From positions 1 through 33,093 of the forward strand of contig CANPHV010000006.1 in assembly GCA_947573965.1 (NCBI GenBank): a stretch of 33,093 bases of DNA, written 5' to 3'. Source of the stretch: an uncultured Clostridium sp. Its GTDB lineage: Bacteria; Bacillota; Clostridia; TANB77; CAG-508. Of the stretch, positions 1 to 7,575 are shown in pieces; the first letter of the stretch is position 1; each line of letters opens with the position of its first letter. The notes beneath the pieces were generated by a model. That model did not search any database and was not told where the DNA came from. It was given only the letters and a program-made list of their open reading frames with translations. The position numbers were made by a program, and so were the translations under genes.

Positions 1-188
1 TTTTTTTAATTTTTTTCAAAAAATGCTTGACTTTTTATAGTTGGTCTTTCATTACATACATATTAGTATTATATTAACTTATAAATTATTTTCTAATTTT
101 CGACAGAAAAAGACAATAGAGCTGAAATGGTAAAATATCATTATCAATGATAAGAACAAGAGGATATATTTCGAAAATATATAATGTA

Positions 189-217
189 TTGACATAATTT
201 GGACACATCGATAAAAT
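189..217 (+). promoter_or_regulatory. Sigma-A-type promoter with no gene downstream
   Basis: TTGACA at 189-194 and TAAAAT at 212-217 are separated by 17 bases, close to the housekeeping consensus. Transcription would start near 224 and run into the hairpin at 240-288 without crossing a recognisable gene, so the product would be an RNA of about 65 nt. A perfect inverted repeat, TATCATT-ATC-AATGATA (136-152), lies upstream. The rest of 1-188 is AT-rich and I see no gene in it. Confidence 0.5.
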
Positions 218-239
218 ATTTATTAAAATAGGGATAATA

Positions 240-288
240 AAAAAGAGGAGAACACAAACCTCTAAAATAAGGTAAGTATTCTCTTTTT
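240..288. terminator. Bidirectional terminator at the end of ytaF
   Basis: AAAAAGAG (240-247) pairs with CTCTTTTT (281-288), with an inner AGAGG/CCTCT stem as an alternative. On the minus strand the hairpin follows the ytaF stop and ends in a T run (complement of A239-244). On the plus strand it would end the short transcript predicted from the promoter at 189. Confidence 0.55.
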
Positions 289-292
289 CTGT

Positions 293-850
293 TCAAGAAA
301 AAATGAAGCGCAAAACACCAATCAAAATTAGTAAAATACCAGAAAGAATAGACCATACATTATCAGGCAAATGACTAAAGGCATGTAGTTTTTTTCCTAA
401 TAGATTTCCTGTACTTAAAAAAATTAGTTGAAAAGCAGAAATAAACAAAGGAAAAAGAAAAGGATGAACACCAAGAATACTGCCACAACTACCAATACAA
501 AAGCAATCTAAAGAAAGAGCAAAGCCAAGAAACAGAGCTTCTTTACCATCAATAGAATTCGAAAAATCTAAATCGAAATTCATCTCATTTTTTCGAATAG
601 CTTGATGAAAAACAAAAATGCCCATAGCAATTAAAATAATATTTCCAATTAATTTAGTAACAAAATCAGGAAAAATAGTTTTAATTATATTTCCAAACCA
701 TACTGATAAAACAGAAATGGTAAAAGAGATAACCAATAAAACTATTTTTGCTAAAATAGAGATTTTGGTATTTTTAATGCCATATGTAATGCCAATACCA
801 AGAGAATCGATACTGCTCGAAAGTGATAAGACTAGCGAGTTGATCAACAT
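293..850 (-). CDS. ytaF: YtaF-type sporulation membrane protein (MntP/DUF204 superfamily)
   Basis: A 185-residue, almost wholly hydrophobic protein with about six membrane segments. It has two related halves, each opening with a Ser/Leu-Asp-Ser/Cys motif (SIDSLGIGITYG near residue 13 and SLDCFCIGSCG near 112). This duplicated Asp-containing layout is typical of the MntP/YtaF group of putative cation exporters, and the N-terminal SIDSLGIGITYG is closer to YtaF than to MntP. B. subtilis YtaF is annotated as a sporulation membrane protein of unknown biochemistry. The start is well supported by an AAGGAGGTG ribosome site just upstream (complement of 856-865). It is transcribed away from the pilin-like gene and ends at the 240-288 hairpin. 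No yybP-ykoY-type manganese riboswitch is evident in the short leader. Manganese transport is a possible alternative role. Confidence 0.75.
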   Translation of the reverse strand: MLINSLVLSLSSSIDSLGIGITYGIKNTKISILAKIVLLVISFTISVLSVWFGNIIKTIFPDFVTKLIGNIILIAMGIFVFHQAIRKNEMNFDLDFSNSIDGKEALFLGFALSLDCFCIGSCGSILGVHPFLFPLFISAFQLIFLSTGNLLGKKLHAFSHLPDNVWSILSGILLILIGVLRFIFS

Positions 851-895
851 AAAAACACCTCCTTAAGAATATAATATGTCGAAAAAAAGAAGTTG

Positions 896-917
896 TTATC
901 AAATGATAAAATATCAT
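896..917. promoter_or_regulatory. Overlapping inverted repeats, possible operator
   Basis: TTATCA-AA-TGATAA (896-909) overlaps ATGATA-AAA-TATCAT (903-917), in the divergent region between ytaF and the pilin-like gene and abutting the -35 box at 917. A related dyad lies at 136-152 on the other side of ytaF. The TATCATT/AATGATA pattern resembles Fur-family boxes, but the regulator is unknown. Confidence 0.35.
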
Positions 918-945
918 TGACGATGGTATTGGCTATCGATATAAT
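917..945 (+). promoter_or_regulatory. Promoter of the GLUG-repeat pilin-like gene
   Basis: TTGACG (917-922) and TATAAT (940-945) are 17 bases apart, about 75 bases before the ATG at 1020. The -35 box touches the inverted repeat ending at 917, so a bound regulator could block the polymerase. Confidence 0.65.
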
Positions 946-1019
946 AAATTAGAAAAAGAATATAAAAATAATTATGGAAAAACTATGTACGAAGGAAGAT
1001 AGAATGAGAGGTAAAAAGT

Positions 1020-3026
1020 ATGAAGCAATTAAAGAATAAAGGAATAACATTAATTGCATTGGTTATCACAATCATTGTCTTGTTAATTTTAGCAGCAGTG
1101 AGCATAGCAACACTAACAGGAGAAAACGGAATTTTGAACAAAGCAATGAGAGCAAGTGAAGAAAGTAAAATAGAGCGATACAAAGAAGAAATAAACTTAA
1201 TTATTATAGATGAAATAGCAGAAAGAAAAATAAAAAGCAAAACAGAAGCCTTAATAGTAAGTTTAGAAAACAAAATAAAGGAAAAAGAATGGGTAGAAGG
1301 AACAAAGAAATGTAATGAAGAGGGAATAGAGCAACAACCAGTAGAAGAAAATAACCGATTAATCGTAAATACAAAAGATGGCTATGAAATCATAACAGAA
1401 GTGAATAATATTGGCTTGGTTGCTAAAATAATAGAGGTCAATAAAGTAGGTGAAAAGGGAGACGAAGAGCAAGAAGAAAAGACAGATTTAGAAATAAGTA
1501 TTACAAATAATAAAATAACAGAAGGAACCAACATAAACATAAAGATTAACTCAACAAGGAAGCTTCAAAAAGTAGAAGTAAAGGCTCAGGATATAGTTTT
1601 GTATGCTCAAGATAATATAAGAACCACCTCTTATGACCAAAATATAGGAATAGAGCAATTAAGCAATTTAGGGCAATTAGCATTTTATGATGATGTAACG
1701 ATAACCTTAGAAGCAACAACAACGACACAAACGAAAACAAGCAAAAGTATAGAAAAGGTAAAAAATTATACCATAAGTACAGCTACGCAATTAAATCAAT
1801 TAGCAAGTGTAGTAAATAGTGGTAATTCACTATCAAATGAGACAATTATACAATTAGCAGACATCGACGTAAACCCAGGAAAATGGACGGAGAATGCAGA
1901 TGGAACAACTACTTTTAAAAATAATCCAAGCGAATGGCAGGTAATAGGTTCGACAACTTATGATTACGATACTAATGCAGCATCAAATACAAAATCTTTT
2001 GCAGGAATTTATGATGGTAAAAAACATAAAATAGAGGGTGTTTATATTGCTAACAATACAAGAGACCAAGTTGGATTATTTGCGATAAATGATGGAAGTG
2101 TTAAAAATATTATTTTAAAAAATAGTATAATAAAGGGAAGATATAATATAGGCGGAATTGTGTCTGGAAATAATGAAGGTGCAACGATTGAAAATTGCGA
2201 GAATTATGCTGATGCATCAGGAACAAGGAGTGTAGGAGGAATTTGTAGTTGGTCACAAGGAACCATATATAATAGTAAAAATTATGGGCAAATATCAAGT
2301 AGAACAGAAACAGGATGGAAATTAGAAATAGAACATATTGGAGGAATTGTTGGTTGGGGAGATAACAATATTACAAAATGCGAAAATTACGGAAAAATTA
2401 TATCTACAACATCAGGAACCAAAGTTGATTATTGTGGAGTAGGAGGAATTGTTGGTAGTAGTGAAAATATTAATATAAAAGAATGTAAAAATTCAGGAGA
2501 AGTTAGTTCTAATGTAATATGTTCAGGAGGAATTATAGGGGTAACATGTGATGTTGGACAGAGTTTTACAGTTACGAAATGTTACAATAGTGGAACAGTA
2601 AATGGACGTTGTTCAGGAGGAATTAATGGAGCTGGTAAGAACCTAAAAATACAAGATTGCTATAATACTGGGACAATTCAAGGAAATCAAAATATAGGAG
2701 GAATTACAGGTTGGTTAGATGCAAATGGTTCCCTTACTAATTGCTATAACATAGGAAAAGTGAGTGGAACACCTGAAAAATGGGTAGGAGGAGTCTTAGG
2801 AAGATATAATGACTTGCCGACTTTGTCAAATTGTTATAACTTAAATACTTCATCAGCTTATGCGGTAGGAGATGATAATGGTGCATGGGGAAATTTAGAC
2901 AATATCTGGGAAGGACACATAGTAACCAAAACAGAAGAAGGAATGAAAGGGTTAGCAAGTACCTTAGGTAGTAATTGGATGGAAGACACGAATAATGTCA
3001 ATAATGGATATCCAATTTTAAAATGA
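1020..3026 (+). CDS. Pilin-like N-terminus fused to a GLUG-type repeat surface domain
   Basis: A 668-residue protein. Residues 1-40 form a prepilin-like leader and helix: basic MKQLKNKG, then GITLIALVITIIVLLILA, then ATLTGENGILNKA. The glutamate normally at position 5 of mature type IV pilins is absent (ITLIA instead of FTLIE). Residues 45-150 are charged and helical. Residues 155-245 look like a beta domain. From about 250 it matches the usual lead-in of GLUG proteins (STATQLNQLASVVNSG), followed at about 350-620 by eight GG-I/V-x-G units ending in patterns such as NCYNIGKVSG, spaced 26-34 residues. Seven units carry a cysteine at the same place. It probably forms a beta-solenoid displayed at the cell surface. 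A GAGAGGT ribosome site at 1006-1012 supports the start. The same N-terminus recurs in the gene at 7576. The partner or ligand cannot be inferred. Confidence 0.75.
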   Translation: MKQLKNKGITLIALVITIIVLLILAAVSIATLTGENGILNKAMRASEESKIERYKEEINLIIIDEIAERKIKSKTEALIVSLENKIKEKEWVEGTKKCNEEGIEQQPVEENNRLIVNTKDGYEIITEVNNIGLVAKIIEVNKVGEKGDEEQEEKTDLEISITNNKITEGTNINIKINSTRKLQKVEVKAQDIVLYAQDNIRTTSYDQNIGIEQLSNLGQLAFYDDVTITLEATTTTQTKTSKSIEKVKNYTISTATQLNQLASVVNSGNSLSNETIIQLADIDVNPGKWTENADGTTTFKNNPSEWQVIGSTTYDYDTNAASNTKSFAGIYDGKKHKIEGVYIANNTRDQVGLFAINDGSVKNIILKNSIIKGRYNIGGIVSGNNEGATIENCENYADASGTRSVGGICSWSQGTIYNSKNYGQISSRTETGWKLEIEHIGGIVGWGDNNITKCENYGKIISTTSGTKVDYCGVGGIVGSSENINIKECKNSGEVSSNVICSGGIIGVTCDVGQSFTVTKCYNSGTVNGRCSGGINGAGKNLKIQDCYNTGTIQGNQNIGGITGWLDANGSLTNCYNIGKVSGTPEKWVGGVLGRYNDLPTLSNCYNLNTSSAYAVGDDNGAWGNLDNIWEGHIVTKTEEGMKGLASTLGSNWMEDTNNVNNGYPILK

Positions 3027-3041
3027 AATATAGAAAAGAAG

Positions 3042-3068
3042 AAAGAGTATAAATCTTACTCTTTTTTT
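3042..3068 (+). terminator. Rho-independent terminator after the pilin-like gene
   Basis: AAAGAGTA (3042-3049) and TACTCTTT (3057-3064) form a hairpin with a 7-base loop, merging into a T run ending at 3068. It starts 15 bases after the stop codon. Confidence 0.8.
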
Positions 3069-3113
3069 GTCATAAAAAAAGTACAAGCCACATACAATTT
3101 TACAAAGAGAAAA

Positions 3114-3144
3114 TGTGCCAAAAAGGTCCGTCCCCATTGGCACA
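3114..3144. repeat. REP-like hairpin with a CCGTCCCC core
   Basis: TGTGCCAA (3114-3121) and TTGGCACA (3137-3144) flank a loop containing GGTCCGTCCCC. The CCGTCCCC core also occurs in the arm of the long inverted repeat at 28765-28831. It lies just before the ribosome site of the ATPase gene. I infer a dispersed palindromic repeat of the GGGGACGG type; no transposase is present here. Confidence 0.5.
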
Positions 3145-3169
3145 AATTAAGCACAAAGGAGAGAGGTTT

Positions 3170-5798
3170 ATGTGGGAAACACTTAGAAAAGAAGAAGTTT
3201 TAAGAAAATTAGGAGTCGACCAGAAACATGGCTTAGGTGAAGAAGAAGCCAAAAAAAGACAGGACAAATATGGTAAAAACAAATTAAAAGACAAGCCTAA
3301 AGAAAGTATATTTGTTAGATTTATAAAACAATTCAATGACTTTATGATTATCATTTTAATCTTAGCTTCCGTGATATCTGCTGTGGTATCTAATATGCAA
3401 GGGGAAAATGATTATATTGATTCCATTATTATTATAGCTATTGTAGTATTAAATGCTATCATGGGGGTAGTGCAGGAAGCAAAAGCAGAGAAGTCAATTG
3501 AAGCATTGCAAGAAATGACACCACCAAAAGCGAAGGTAATAAGAGATAGAACAACGAAAGAAATAAATGCAGAAGAGTTAGTACCAGGAGATATGATTAT
3601 TTTAGAAGCTGGAAATTATGTACCAGCAGATAGTAGAATAATAGAAAGTTTTAACTTAAAAATAGAAGAAGCTAGTTTAACAGGGGAAACAGAACCTGTA
3701 TTAAAGGAAGCAGATAAAATTTGTAAGCCTAATGTAGCACTTCGGAGACATGAGTAATATGGCATTTATGGCAAGTATTGTAGTAAATGGGCATGGAAAA
3801 GCAATTGTAACAGAAACAGGGATGGATACAAAAGTAGGAAAAATAGCCAATATGATGATAGAAAACGAAGCACCAGAAACACCAATTCAAAAGAAACTAG
3901 GACAAGTGGGGAAAATCTTAGGAATTGTATGTTTGGCTATTTGCATTATTATATTTATCATTGGACTAGTTAAAAAGATAGACCCAATAGAAATGTTCAT
4001 GACTTCTGTGGGATTAGCAGTAGCAGCCATACCAGAAGGACTGCCAGCGATTGTAACGATTATGCTGTCTATTGGGGTAACGAAAATGGCAAAGAAAAAT
4101 AGTATTATTCGAAAATTACCAGCGGTAGAAACGTTAGGAAGTTCGTCTGTTATTTGTTCTGATAAAACGGGAACATTAACACAAAATAAGATGAAGGTAG
4201 TAGAAATTAGTAGTAAAGACGTAAGCTTTGCGACAGAACTAGCATGTATGTGTACCGATTGTGATATTCAATATCAAGATGGAAAAATGGAAGTAAAAGG
4301 AGAGCCAACAGAAGTAGCACTGGTTAATCAAGGATTAGAAATGCAAAAAGACAAAAACGAACTGTATCAAAGAATGCCAAGAATAAGTGAAATTCCATTT
4401 GATTCCAATCGAAAAATGATGACAACAATCCATAAAATAGGAAACAAATATCGAGTAATAACCAAAGGAGCACCAGATGTTTTACTTGAAAAATGTCAAA
4501 AACAAATGAGTGGTAGCTTAGGAAAAGAACAAATGATAGAAAAATTGCAAATTCAAAGAGAAAATGAAAAGATGGCTGGAAAAGCTTTAAGAGTAATCGC
4601 AGTAGGCTACAAAGATTTAGATTTTTTACCACAAAAAATAGATACCTATACCATAGAAGATAATTTGATTTTTGTGGGTTTGATTGGGATGATTGACCCA
4701 CCAAGAGAAGGGGTAAAAGAAGCGGTTAGAACCTGTAAAAAAGCAGGAATTAAAACCGTTATGATTACAGGAGACCATATAGCAACAGCAAAAGCAATTG
4801 CCAAAGAGTTAAATATACTAGAGGCAAAAGATAAAGCTATTACGGGTCAAGAAATAGACAAAATGACGAAGCAAGAATTGGAGAAAACAATTGCTCAATA
4901 TTCTGTATTTGCAAGAGTAACCCCAGAGCATAAAGTAAGAATTGTAAAAGCATGGCAAAAAACAGGAGCAGTTGTAGCCATGACAGGGGACGGTGTAAAT
5001 GATAGTCCAGCTTTGAAAAATGCAGATATTGGAATTGCTATGGGGAAAAATGGAACCGACGTAGCTAAGAATGCAGCAGATATGATTTTAGCAGATGATA
5101 ATTTTGTGACGATTGTGGAAGCAGTAAAACAAGGAAGAACCATCTATGATAATATCAAGAAAGCAATTCATTTCTTAATTGCAACAAACATTGGAGAAAT
5201 TGTGACTATTTTCATGGGACTGGTACTAGGATTAAAATCGCCATTACTTGCGATACAGTTATTGTGGATTAATTTAGTAACCGATTCTTTGCCAGCAATT
5301 GCCATTGGACTAGAACCGCCAGATAAAGATATTATGAACCGAAAACCGGTATCAAGTCGAAAAGGAATTTTTGCAGACGGCTTGTGGAATAAAATTGTAG
5401 TAGAAGGTATTATGATTGGGATGCTAACTTTAGTAGCTTTTAGTATAGGAAATAAATTTTTTGGCTTAGAAGTTGGAAGGACAATGGCATTTCTTTCTAT
5501 GGGATTGCTAGAACTTGTCCACAGTTTCAACATTAAAAGTGAACAATCTATCTTCAAAATTGGTATATTAGAAAATAAATTTCTAATAGGAAGTTTTATT
5601 TTAGGGACTATTATACAGATTTCTGTAGCATTGATACCAGCTTTAGCCGAAATTTTTAAATTAGTTCCATTAAATCAAACGCAATGGATGATTACGATTT
5701 TGATTTCTCTTTTGCCAATTCCAATTATGGAAATACAAAAGAAACTAAATGATACTAAATACGGAAAAGTAGTTTATCAAGAAAAGGCTAGCGTTTAA
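3170..5798 (+). CDS. P-type Ca2+-transporting ATPase, read through a +1 shift at CGG
   Basis: Cation-pumping P2A-type ATPase, 875 residues when joined, a normal length. It has an N-terminal cation-ATPase domain (WETLRKEEVLRKLGV), the A-domain TGE loop (SLTGETEP), the M4 site PEGLPAIVTIMLSIG, the phosphorylation site DKTGTLT, KGAPD in the nucleotide domain, the hinge TGDGVNDSPALK, and C-terminal membrane helices with NLVTDSLPAIAIGLEPP. This resembles PacL/YloB-type calcium pumps. The frame breaks at CGG 3743-3745: in-frame reading ends four codons later, but skipping C3743 gives the expected ALGDMSNMAFM. The ATG at 3170 follows an AAAGGAGAGAG ribosome site. An in-frame ATG 57 bases upstream lies in the repeat hairpin and was not chosen. 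No domain is missing, so I treat the gene as functional. The exact ion is inferred from family. Confidence 0.85.
3743..3746 (+). other. CGG-A +1 frameshift site in the Ca2+ ATPase
   Basis: The zero frame reads CTT CGG AGA CAT GAG TAA. Dropping C3743 reads CTT GGA GAC ATG AGT, which restores the P-type ATPase sequence at a glycine. Confidence 0.75.
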
Positions 5799-5810
5799 AA
5801 AATAGAAAAG

Positions 5811-5895
5811 TCATGGTAAAAACTTGCAATCTCAACTTAAAAGTCGCGGAAAAAACTTGCAATCACAAAACGAAACTCATGGTAAAAACTTGCAA
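5811..5895 (+). repeat. Three 19-bp direct repeats at an exact 33-bp period
   Basis: TCATGGTAAAAACTTGCAA occurs at 5811-5829 and 5877-5895, and TCGCGGAAAAAACTTGCAA at 5844-5862. The starts are exactly 33 bases apart, about three helical turns. The TTGCAA ending the third copy is the -35 box of the promoter for the ATPase gene at 5948. The spacers are unrelated, which points to protein binding sites on one DNA face rather than a tandem duplication. Confidence 0.75.
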
Positions 5896-5918
5896 ACAGT
5901 GAAAAAGTATAGTATAAT
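5890..5918 (+). promoter_or_regulatory. Promoter of the AAA/DUF4143 gene
   Basis: TTGCAA (5890-5895) and TATAAT (5913-5918) are 17 bases apart. The -35 box is the end of the third direct repeat, so a protein bound there would compete with or contact RNA polymerase. Confidence 0.7.
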
Positions 5919-5947
5919 TATGATAACATAGAAAAAAGGAGAAAATT

Positions 5948-7261
5948 ATGTTAGAAAGAAAAATTACGAATACTTTGTTAGAATGGAAGCAAGAAGAAAA
6001 AAAACCATGTTTATTAGTAAGAGGAGCGAGGCAAGTTGGAAAAACTTTTATTATAGATGAGTTTGCCAAAAATAATTATAAAAACTATCTATATATCAAT
6101 TTTGAATTAATGCCAGAATACAAAAGTATATTTGATGGAAATCTTGATATTAAGACATTAATTATGAAGTTAGAGGTAACTTTTCCAGAAATAAACATTG
6201 AGCCAAAGGAAACCATTTTATTTTTAGATGAAATTCAATCTTGTCCTAATGCGAGAACGGCTTTGAAAAGTTTTGCATTAGACGGAAGAATTGACGTTAT
6301 TGCCTCAGGTTCTCTTCTAGGATTATATTATAAAGAGATATCTTCTTATCCTGTTGGATATGAAAGAATTGTGGATTTATATCCATTAGATTTTGAAGAA
6401 TTTTTATGGGGAATCGGCATAAAAAAAGATACAATTGAGTATGCTAGAAATTGTTTTCAAGAATTAAAACCAATGGACGAATATGTATTAAAACAATTTC
6501 AAGAACAATTTAAGATGTATATGCTAGTGGGAGGGATGCCTAATATTGTAAGAGAATACATAGAAACCAATAGCTTGACTAAAGTACTAACTATGCAAAA
6601 GGCAATCATAGAAAACTACTTATTAGATGTCGTAAAATATGCAGAAACGGTAAATAAACAAAAGATAATCAATACATTTCAAAGCATACCAATTCAACTA
6701 TCCAAGAAAAATAAAAAATTTTTATATACTGACATCAATAAAGGAGAAAGGGACGTAGGAGAAAGAAAATATGCTTCTGCAATAGAATGGTTAAAAGATG
6801 CTGGAATTATTAATTTTTGTTATAATTTATCAGAACCAGCCCTGCCATTAATTTCTAATATTAGACTAAATAGTTTTAAAATTTATATGAGAGATACAGG
6901 ATTATTGATTGCTATGCTAGAGGAAGGAACACAAAAGGCAATTTTAGAAGAAGATTTATACATTAATGAAGGAGCATTGCTTGAGAATATTTTTGCGAGT
7001 GAAATTACAACTAAACATGATAAATTAATGTATTTTGAAAGAAAAAGCAAATTAGAAATTGACTTTATTTTAAATATAGAGGGGAAAGTAACAGCGATAG
7101 AAGTAAAATCAGGTAACAATAAACAGGCTAAATCCTTAATGTCCATCGTGCAAAACTATAAGACAGTAACAAGATATATTAAGTTTGAAAAGGATTGTAA
7201 TGTTTATAAAGATGATAAAAATGTAGAACATTATCCATTGTTTATGATAATGTATTTATAA
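5948..7261 (+). CDS. AAA-type ATPase with C-terminal DUF4143 domain
   Basis: A 437-residue protein of the widespread ATP-binding/DUF4143 family. The Walker A motif is GARQVGKT (near residue 26), Walker B is ILFLDEIQ (near 91), and an SGS sensor-like segment follows (IASGSLLG). The C-terminal half carries the DUF4143 region, with a PD-(D/E)XK-nuclease-like signature: ERKSKLEIDFIL and then AIEVKSG. Members are frequent and multi-copy in anaerobes. Their role is unknown; links to defence or toxin-antitoxin function have been guessed. It is a single-gene unit with its own promoter, an AAAAAAGGAG ribosome site and a strong terminator. The distinctive feature is the triple repeat in front, which suggests tight or autogenous control. 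There is no frameshift. Confidence 0.85.
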   Translation: MLERKITNTLLEWKQEEKKPCLLVRGARQVGKTFIIDEFAKNNYKNYLYINFELMPEYKSIFDGNLDIKTLIMKLEVTFPEINIEPKETILFLDEIQSCPNARTALKSFALDGRIDVIASGSLLGLYYKEISSYPVGYERIVDLYPLDFEEFLWGIGIKKDTIEYARNCFQELKPMDEYVLKQFQEQFKMYMLVGGMPNIVREYIETNSLTKVLTMQKAIIENYLLDVVKYAETVNKQKIINTFQSIPIQLSKKNKKFLYTDINKGERDVGERKYASAIEWLKDAGIINFCYNLSEPALPLISNIRLNSFKIYMRDTGLLIAMLEEGTQKAILEEDLYINEGALLENIFASEITTKHDKLMYFERKSKLEIDFILNIEGKVTAIEVKSGNNKQAKSLMSIVQNYKTVTRYIKFEKDCNVYKDDKNVEHYPLFMIMYL

Positions 7262-7288
7262 AAACTTCCTGTTTTCAGGAAGTTTTTT
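7261..7288 (+). terminator. Terminator of the AAA/DUF4143 gene
   Basis: AAAACTTCCTG (7261-7271) and CAGGAAGTTTT (7276-7286) form an 11-bp stem with a 4-base loop and a T run to 7288, starting at the stop codon. Confidence 0.85.
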
Positions 7289-7297
7289 ATAAATTAA

Positions 7298-7378
7298 CTA
7301 TTTTTTAATAAACTTAATAATTTCTTCGGCTAGTTCTTCTTGTGATAAATGCTTTGCTAATCGATATTGTTTGATCAT
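7298..7378 (-). pseudogene. 26-codon fragment resembling the start of an XRE-type HTH protein
   Basis: The minus strand encodes 26 residues containing IKQYRLAKHLSQEELAEE, which matches the first helices of XRE/Cro-type DNA-binding domains, then a TAG stop after a lysine-rich tail. A purine-rich GGGGGTT lies before the ATG and a TATAAT box on the minus strand at 7410-7415. It is too short to fold as a full HTH domain. I read it as the remnant of a regulator gene, or possibly a micropeptide. The rest of 7290-7575 holds only the promoter and inverted repeats of the next gene. Confidence 0.35.
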
Positions 7379-7443
7379 GTATTAACCCCCAACTCCTAGT
7401 TTTTATGTTATTATAGTATAAGATAAATGAAAAAAGAATGACA

Positions 7444-7508
7444 TTTTTGTCGTTACATATTGACTTTAAAAAGGAGAAAAGATAGAATGAACACGCAAAC
7501 GACAAAAA
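7444..7508. repeat. 11-bp inverted repeats flanking a promoter
   Basis: TTTTTGTCGTT (7444-7454) and AACGACAAAAA (7498-7508) are exact inverted copies 43 bases apart. They bracket the promoter at 7460-7488, an arrangement that fits a pair of operator sites or a looping regulator. Confidence 0.45.
7460..7488 (+). promoter_or_regulatory. Promoter of the second pilin-like gene
   Basis: TTGACT (7460-7465) and TAGAAT (7483-7488) are 17 bases apart. Transcription would start near 7495, leaving a leader of about 80 bases before the ATG at 7576. Confidence 0.55.
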
Positions 7509-7575
7509 TATCATAAAAATAAATGAATAATACACTTGAAAAAACAAAAACTAAACAAAAGAAGGAGAAGAGATT

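Noticed and set aside
851..1019. Manganese riboswitch upstream of ytaF
   Set aside because: The leader is too short and shows no yybP-ykoY-type conserved stems; only a promoter and dyads for the divergent gene are seen.
3113..3169. Upstream ATG adding 19 residues to the Ca2+ ATPase
   Set aside because: It lies inside the repeat hairpin and lacks a ribosome site, while ATG 3170 has AAAGGAGAGAG at the right distance.
3113..5798. The split genes as ordinary pseudogenes or sequencing errors
   Set aside because: All six breaks are +1 at in-frame CGG before A or G, restore a glycine, and no other type of break is present. The genes show no further decay, and CGG is used nowhere else in frame.
5811..5895. 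Short CRISPR array from the three 33-bp-spaced repeats
   Set aside because: Repeats are 19 bp with 14-bp spacers, there is no cas gene, and the last copy forms a promoter -35 box.
7487..7516. Nine-codon leader peptide with a good ribosome site
   Set aside because: Its ATG overlaps the -10 box TAGAAT (7483-7488), so transcripts from that promoter would start after it.
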